In this document: piece by piece, positions 58,262 through 64,000 of the stretch | Position numbering within the stretch: the first letter of the stretch is position 1 | Layout: each line of letters opens with the position of its first letter | Assembly (NCBI GenBank): GCA_002118135.1 | Contig: BDIU01000210.1 | Span: forward strand, 315,087-379,086 | Source of the DNA: Trebouxia sp. TZW2008 | Taxonomy: Eukaryota > Chlorophyta > Trebouxiophyceae > Trebouxiales > Trebouxiaceae | Length of the DNA: 64,000 bases | Reading direction: 5' to 3' | The notes under the pieces: generated by a model | The model's input: only the letters and a program-made list of their open reading frames with translations | Database searches by the model: none | What the model was told of the DNA's origin: nothing | Program-made: the position numbers and the translations under genes

Positions 58262-61200
58262 TTATTGTTTGGCTGAGGCGCCCTTCTTATGTGACAAGGT
58301 CAGCTCTGCCAGCTTCTCAGCAGTGACAGGTGCATGCTGACTGTACTCCATTGTGAATTCGCCCTTGCCCTGAGTCATAGACCTCAAGCCTGTGCTGTAG
58401 CCAAACATCTCTGCCAAAGGCACGTGAGCCTCAACAACAGTCTCATCACCCTCTGACTCACTATTTTGTATCAAGCCCTTCCTCCTGTTTACATCTCCAA
58501 TGATAGAACCCTGGAACTCAGAGGGTGCACGAATCTGCAGCAGCCACCACAGCACGCTGTATCACCAGGACACAATCTACCAGTACTTTTGAGCTATCAA
58601 AATTGGACTACATTGGACCAATGCCCAGCAATTGTCAGGGGCACAAGATGACATGGCGCTCTGCATTTCAACATACAGCAGTTAGTTTGTGCAACACGAT
58701 GGTCCATAGGGATGCACCTCAAGGAGCCAAGGGTATCATAACTTGACACATAACACCTAGGACACAATTGCCACAAGGTAACCACCAGGCTATCAGAGAT
58801 GCTCACCTCAACAGCCATGATGGGCTCAAGGACAGTGGGAGATGCTTTGTTGTAGGCATCCCTGAAGGCATACTGGCAGGCCAGCTTGAAAGCCAGCTCA
58901 CTGCTGTCCACTGTATGCGCTGCACCGTCTGTCAGTGCCACTCTCACTCCCTCAACTGGGTGACCTATTAGTGCACCTGCACTTTGCATGTCATTGTGAC
59001 TGAGCAAAAACCAATCACAAACTAGAAGAGTGTTGGACAAAAACGCCCGAAGCATTCTCAACCATGATGACACAGAGCAAGCCAGGCGGAAGGCATCTTG
59101 CGAGAACATCTTGCTGGTACACATACAGAGTAAATTCCATACACACTGGCTTGTGCATCATTACACAAAACAAGAAGCAATTGCAGGCATACCAGAGCTG
59201 ACAGCGTCTTCAAAGCCCTTCTTACGAAAGGGCACGTACTTGGGCGGAACAGCAGTCTCCACAATCTTGGCATACTCAAACATTCCACAACTGCCGTCTG
59301 GCAAGTGATGAACTGTACAAATTGGAATATTTGCAGGGCTCACCAGAGTTGACAGCTTCTTCAAAGCCCTTCTTACAGGAGGGCAGGTAGTTGGGAGGAA
59401 TGGCATTGCCCACAATCTCATTTTCGTACTGGAACTTCTCAGAAGTGTCCTCAGGCAGGGGCTCTATGTAGCCCACTACACGCCCATACTGCCCCTGCCC
59501 TCCTGATTGCTTCTTATGTAGGTAGTCAAACTCAGCTCGCTTAGTGATAGTTTCACGGTAGTTGACTCTAGGAGCCCCTGTCTCAGTATCTACCTGCAGG
59601 TTGCCATTCCGTGTTTTCCTCATTACAATTTTGTGTAAGCAAAGTAGCTGCATGAAATTCAATGCAATCATGATTGCTGGTTGTGCAAGTACACAGACTC
59701 AGCTCGCATTGTGATAGTTTCACGGGAGTTTCCTTGAGGTGCTCCAATCTCTGTATCTACCTGCAGATTGCAATTTAGCATTCGCCCCAAACAGCGTTCA
59801 TGCAACTCGCCAATCATCAGGCAGGCTTATCTTGCACACAGGTTTCACAAGGTCTACAGAGACATGGAGGCGGATTGAAAGTGTACTAATGGCCTAGCAA
59901 GACAGAACATGAGACATGCACCCAGCACCTGGGCTGAAATGCATAACCTGATTTTCCTGTAAGTGCTACACTACCCACCTTGTACTCACGCTTCAGGCGT
60001 TCAATGTAGATATTCAAGTGCAGTGCGGCCATATCGCTGATGATTGTCTGTCGCGGGTCTAGCTTGTACTAGCGTTGCATGCATTCAGCACGCACTTCCA
60101 CTTAGACTCACCTTGTATTCACGCTTCATGCGTTCAATATAAATGTCCAGGTGCAGTTCGCCCATGCCGCTGATAATGGTCTGCCCGCTTTCAGCATCCA
60201 GCCCCACCCTAAAGGTGGGGTCCTCCTTAGTGAACCTATTGAGGGCTTTTGAGAAGGGTCCTGACCCCTCTCGGGTCTTGGGGGCCACTGCTAGGCTCAT
60301 GACTGGCTCAGGCACTGTAATGCTTGTCATGGCATATCTGCAACACCCAACATCATGTGATCAGCATCTTACTGGAGTGATCAATCTGACTGGGTTCTTC
60401 CTCAGTGCATCTGTACAGGGCTGTTGAGAAGGGCACTGAGCCCTCTCGAGTCTTGGGGCCCACTGCTAGGCTCATCACAGGCTCCTTCCTTAGTGCATCT
60501 GTTAAGGGCTGTTGAGAAGGGTACTGGGCCCTCCCAGATTTGGGAAGGACTGCTAGGCTTATCACTAAGTCAGGCGCTGTGATGCTCGTCATGGCATATC
60601 TGCAATACCCGGCATCATGTGATCAGCAGTTCATTGGTGGGAGCAATCTGAGCAGGTTCTTCAGTGAGAATGTCAAGGGCTGTTGAGAAGGTTCCTGAAC
60701 CCTCCCAGTTTAGGTGTTGGAGGTGACTGCCAGGCTCATCAAAGGCTCATACACCACACACCTTGCCTGCTTGCTTCAATTACATGCTGAGATTTGCATG
60801 TGATCACTAGGAACCTTAGATCCTGAGAGGCAGGCAATTTACCTGATGCTGTTGTCTGTGAAGATGTCACCAGAAGCACACTCCACACCAAACATGACAA
60901 CAATGTAGGCAGCTCAATTACTTGCTGAGGTGTGCATTTCATCCCAAAAACAAATGATGTGCAAAAAGTATACCTGACGCCATCTTTTGTGACGGTATCA
61001 TTCTCGGCACACCCAGAATTGAGCGTACCACTGCTTTGCTTCAGTCCGATGATGAGATATGCTTACTGAACAAGGGATGATGATATAAAATGCATGCAGC
61101 GCACCTGACCCAGACACGCTCGGCAGACGACAGTTTACAAGGATATCATCTCCCTTCATGCACATTTAGAAAGATGTAAGATAGCACAGGACCGAACTGG

Positions 61201-63652
61201 TTGAAGACAGTTGATTGCTCCATTACGTATTCAGCTGGGCCTGTTGAGCCTGTCTAGCATACGTTTAGAATGAATGACATGAGCGCACCTAACGCTACCA
61301 TCTGTGAATGTGTCTCCTGATGCGCACTCAACGCCAAACATGGCTACAATGTCTCCGGCACTGGCTTGGCTGATGTCCTCAAGATCACTTGCATGCATCC
61401 TTGCAAGCCTAGGTACCTGCAGTTGCAACAATGATGAAAAGAACAATGACAATGGCAATGACAGTAACACTGACAATGAAAGTCCGATGATGGTGCCAAT
61501 GTCACTGACACTGATGCTGGCTGCTCGACTATGTTTTGGCAGGTTGGCAGGCAATACGCTCTGATATCGTCATCAGACAAGACTGTCAGGGGTTGCTTCC
61601 AAGTTCAAGTGTCTGACGTGAAACTCAAGCCTGTCACTTTACAAAATCTTGCCATGACTGCAGATTGCAGGCATCTAAATGTGTTGACAACTGTGACCAA
61701 TGTGTCGCAGATGCTGCCTGTCTTGCGCTCAACAACGCCATTCAAACAGGCAGGATTTATGACACACCAACCAGGGCTGATAACATACGTAGATGCCTTC
61801 AAACTCAGCAAGACAGCAATTGATCTCCACTCCCCCAGACATGTCTTTGCCAGACATCACATGAACACGAACACAAACTGAAGCAGCTTGATTAGATCAG
61901 TCAGAATTAACAGCAGCTGTCAATATATTTGGATGCCTTGAACCTCCGCGAAGCAGCAGCTGCCCTAGACTCCAACTCAGGCACGTCCTCTGACAGACGT
62001 CACATGATTCGGAATGCAGCATGCGTTGGACAGTCCACACCGAAACGAAAGTAAAAGCAGAACGCAAAGTAGTTAGCCGGGTGACATCGCTGCCACCCTG
62101 ATACCTCAAAGTCTTGTGCTGCTCCACTATGGGATGCAAACAGACAAAGGGGTACAGCACACTGATCACAGCTGATAATATACTTAGATGCCTTTACACT
62201 CAGCACCTGATCTGCACTCCATCTCAGACATGTCTTTGGCAGACATCACATGAATGAACATGCACACAAAATGATGCAGCTCGGTTGGATCAGTCAGAAT
62301 CAAAAGCAGCTGGTAACATACTGAGATGCCTTGAATCTCAGCACAGCAGCACCTGAGTTACACTCCACCTCAGACATGTCTTTGGCAGGCATCACACAAA
62401 CACCAACTGATCATCTTGCTTTGGACAGTCCACACAATACCGAATTCGAGGCAGCAACCAAGTAAATGTTCTACAGCCAGGTAAGTGTTCTACAGCCAGG
62501 TAAAAGCAACTTCTGCCACCCTGGTGTCTCAAAGTCTCGCACTGCTACAATCCGGGCATCTGTACATTGACAGCTCTAACCAGCACGCTGCAGACTCCGT
62601 CTGTCTTGGGCTCTATGATGCCATCTAAACAGACAAAGGGTGTACAGACGCTGATCAGAGCTGGGAACATATTGAGACGCCTTGAAACTCAACAAAGCAA
62701 CACTTGGAACAGCGTCCCTGAGCTTCACCTTAGACACGTCTTTTGCCAGACATCACATGAAAACCAACTGATGCAGCTTGCTTGGATCAGTCAGAATCAA
62801 AGGCAGCTGGTGACATACTTGGATGCCTCAAATTGCAGCAGAGCAGCATGTGACCATAATCCACCTCAGACGTATCTCTGGCAGACGTTGCATGAACAAA
62901 ACCTGATACAGATTGCTGGGATCAGTTAGTATCAAAAGCAAGGGGCACCAACAGCAAGAATTCAGTCAGTATCTAGCAAGGTCACAAACAGCATAACACT
63001 GTCCAATTCGCGTGAGCTTACAGCGAGCATGTTGGAACGCTTGTTGATGAGGCTCAGTGAGCCTCTTAAATTTTAAATGGCTATACACATGGATACATGC
63101 TATGATAAACTTGCCTAACACTCATATTGGCTTGAAGCATTACCTTGATTTTCTTGCCAGTGGTGGCATTCACAATGGGGTCGCCTTTGCGCACGGTGCC
63201 GCTGTAGATGCGCATGTAGGTCAGCTGCCCAAATCTGCCCTCTTCTAGCTTGAATGCTAAAGCCACAAGTGGACCCTGAAAAGCAACAGGGCATCAATAT
63301 GCATGAAAACCCACGCCCACACAAGTGGACCCTAGAAAGCGACAGAGCATCAATATGCATGAAAAGACATGCCCCATTGGAATGTGTACAGATGACATCC
63401 ACTGCAGCAGCAGGCATCAACGGTGTGTGTGTTGCAGCACGCATACCCAAACTCGTTGTGTAGACGCTCTAAAAAAAAAGAGCACAACAAAAAGTTGGTT
63501 TTTTTTTCCTGCACACCTGCTTGGTGCTGGGGAGTGTGAGGGGCGCTTGGTCTTTGTTCACATCCAAGGCTGTGTTTGTGACATCTAGTGGTGATGGTAG
63601 GTAAGCTGCCACACCATCTAGCAAGGTCTGCACGCCCTTGTTCTTGTAGGCA
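58262..63652 (-). CDS. GFM1: Mitochondrial elongation factor G (5' part beyond window)
   Basis: This translocase GTPase moves mitochondrial ribosomes along mRNA. Exons seen, in coding order: 63517-63652, 63144-63275, 61289-61416, 60112-60337, 59344-59593, 58807-58976 and 58262-58534; all six joins close in phase. They cover the end of the G domain ([16 protein letters not shown]), domain II ([21 protein letters not shown]), '[15 protein letters not shown]', domain III ([19 protein letters not shown]), domain IV ([26 protein letters not shown]) and domain V ([36 protein letters not shown]). '[13 protein letters not shown]' fits the mitochondrial EF-G1 class rather than the plastid one. P-loop and switch regions must lie beyond 64000. 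Introns are full of decayed exon copies. Confidence 0.94.
59190..59290 (-). pseudogene. Echo of the end of the mtEF-G domain IV exon
   Basis: It repeats the 3' end of exon 59344-59593 ([25 protein letters not shown]) as [25 protein letters not shown], followed by a donor-like GTATGC. The reading frame is intact across the copy, but it has no clear acceptor. Confidence 0.75.
59695..59765 (-). repeat. Echo of the start of the mtEF-G domain IV exon
   Basis: It copies the acceptor and first 20 codons of exon 59344-59593 (VDTETGAP...RETIT) as [17 protein letters not shown]. It lies about 165 bases upstream in the gene direction. Confidence 0.8.
59985..60065 (-). repeat. Echo of the mtEF-G domain III exon end
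   Basis: It copies the end of exon 60112-60337 ([21 protein letters not shown]) with its donor, about 120 bases downstream in the gene direction. It reads [25 protein letters not shown]. Confidence 0.8.
60425..60770 (-). repeat. Three echo copies of the mtEF-G domain III exon start
   Basis: Copies of the stretch coding '[30 protein letters not shown]' lie at about 60425-60485, 60495-60605 and 60665-60750. Each is more decayed than the genuine one at 60250-60337. The middle copy retains '[15 protein letters not shown]'. Confidence 0.85.
60838..61020 (-). repeat. Echo copies of the mtEF-G exon 61289-61416
   Basis: The exon end '[18 protein letters not shown]' is repeated at about 60838-60900 as [18 protein letters not shown] with a donor. 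A weaker copy ([11 protein letters not shown]) lies at 60975-61015. Confidence 0.8.
61182..61260. repeat. Dispersed ~80-bp repeat, copy 6
   Basis: Best-preserved copy: tagcacaggaccgaactgg ... cagctgggcctgttgagcctgtctagca, with short inverted ends TAGCACAGG and CCTGTCTAGCA. It lies in an mtEF-G intron. Confidence 0.75.
61780..62940. repeat. Tandem array of ~140-base units in an mtEF-G intron
   Basis: Six recognisable units share 'ttggatgccttgaaactcagca', 'agacatgtctttggcagacatcacatgaa' and 'ttggatcagtcagaatcaaaagcagctgg'. Unit marks fall near 61793, 61932, 62188, 62326, 62676 and 62822, so the basic period is about 140 with larger gaps. The intron runs from 61417 to 63143. I could not match the unit to an exon of this gene. 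Confidence 0.8.
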
Positions 63653-64000
63653 CTGCAGCAAAACACGCCAAACTTCATAAGTTAGCATCACTACTGGCTG
63701 AGGTAGGTTTCAGCAGGCTCTGCATGCCCTTAGTCAGCTAGATACTGCACCAGCACAAGTCATGTAAGCACGTCTAGCAGGAATGTAAGGTAGGCTGCGT
63801 CCACATTTGGCATGTCAGCCCTTGACTGTATAGGCAATGCAGCACAAAAAACAGGTCAGACGCTGAATGCCCACTCAGCAACATCTGACCTTGAGCACTG
63901 CTAGCATGACCTTGCTGCAGAAAACAAGAGGTTTGGACTTCAGCACAAGCAAACCAATGCTGGGACAACTTTGATACCGCCACAAGCTTCCTGCTTGTTC
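63653..64000 (-). other. mtEF-G intron at the window edge
   Basis: No coding exon is visible. Partial copies of the end of the upstream exon region (ctagcaggctctgcatgccctt type strings) recur near 63708 and 63775, again as echoes of exon 63517-63652. Confidence 0.55.

Overview
The window is nuclear DNA of a plant-like eukaryote, most likely a green alga. Every recognisable gene is split by many spliceosomal introns, usually with T/C-G-CAG acceptors and exons of 50-350 bases. The gene set includes chloroplast-lineage proteins: an ABCI12/EcfT-like plastid permease and a membrane rubredoxin with a transit peptide. The other proteins resemble plant and algal versions. Base composition is moderate and CAG/CTG triplets are common, including poly-Gln tracts. 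A trebouxiophyte-type chlorophyte is my best guess, but the species cannot be fixed from the sequence alone.

Layout. 848-2823 (+): 3' part of a Gln/Ala-rich, probably nuclear protein. 3501-11900 (+): COG7, 14 exons. 12627-15491 (-): eIF4A-III. 16083-18614 (-): PP2A catalytic subunit. 19715-21361 (-): BMT5-like Rossmann rRNA methyltransferase. 22103-26937 (-): type II membrane glycosyltransferase-like protein. 28063-29027 (+): RBD1-like rubredoxin. 29297-32106 (-): RPF2. 32931-39343 (+): membrane-anchored coiled-coil protein. 39978-42858 (+): ABCI12. 43235-49040 (-): histidyl-tRNA synthetase with a transit peptide. 49634-57095 (+): PP2A B56 (B') regulatory subunit. 58262 to beyond 63652 (-): mitochondrial elongation factor G, cut by the window edge. 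These are mostly single housekeeping genes, not an operon or island. Functional themes are ribosome biogenesis and translation (RPF2, BMT5-like, HisRS, mtEF-G), Golgi traffic and glycosylation (COG7, the glycosyltransferase-like protein), and both a catalytic and a regulatory PP2A subunit within about 31 kb.

For most genes I rebuilt exons from reading-frame continuity, splice sites and family conservation, and the phases close. COG7 gives 779 aa, eIF4A3 415, PP2A-C 312, the BMT5-like protein 235, RBD1-like 213, RPF2 314, HisRS 503 and B56 496.

Three things stand out beyond the gene list. First, many introns hold decayed tandem copies of the neighbouring exon, often two to four of them ('exon echoes'), so the locus looks shaped by repeated small tandem duplications. 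Second, eight of roughly seventy reconstructed introns start with GC instead of GT, all with a strong GC(A/G)AG-type donor. Third, intron 3 of the B56 gene contains a near-perfect hairpin of about 200 bases, with arms of about 93 bases and a 16-base loop, that resembles a small-RNA precursor or a fresh inverted duplication. Short TA-flanked inverted-repeat elements and a second dispersed repeat family of about 80 bases are scattered through the introns.
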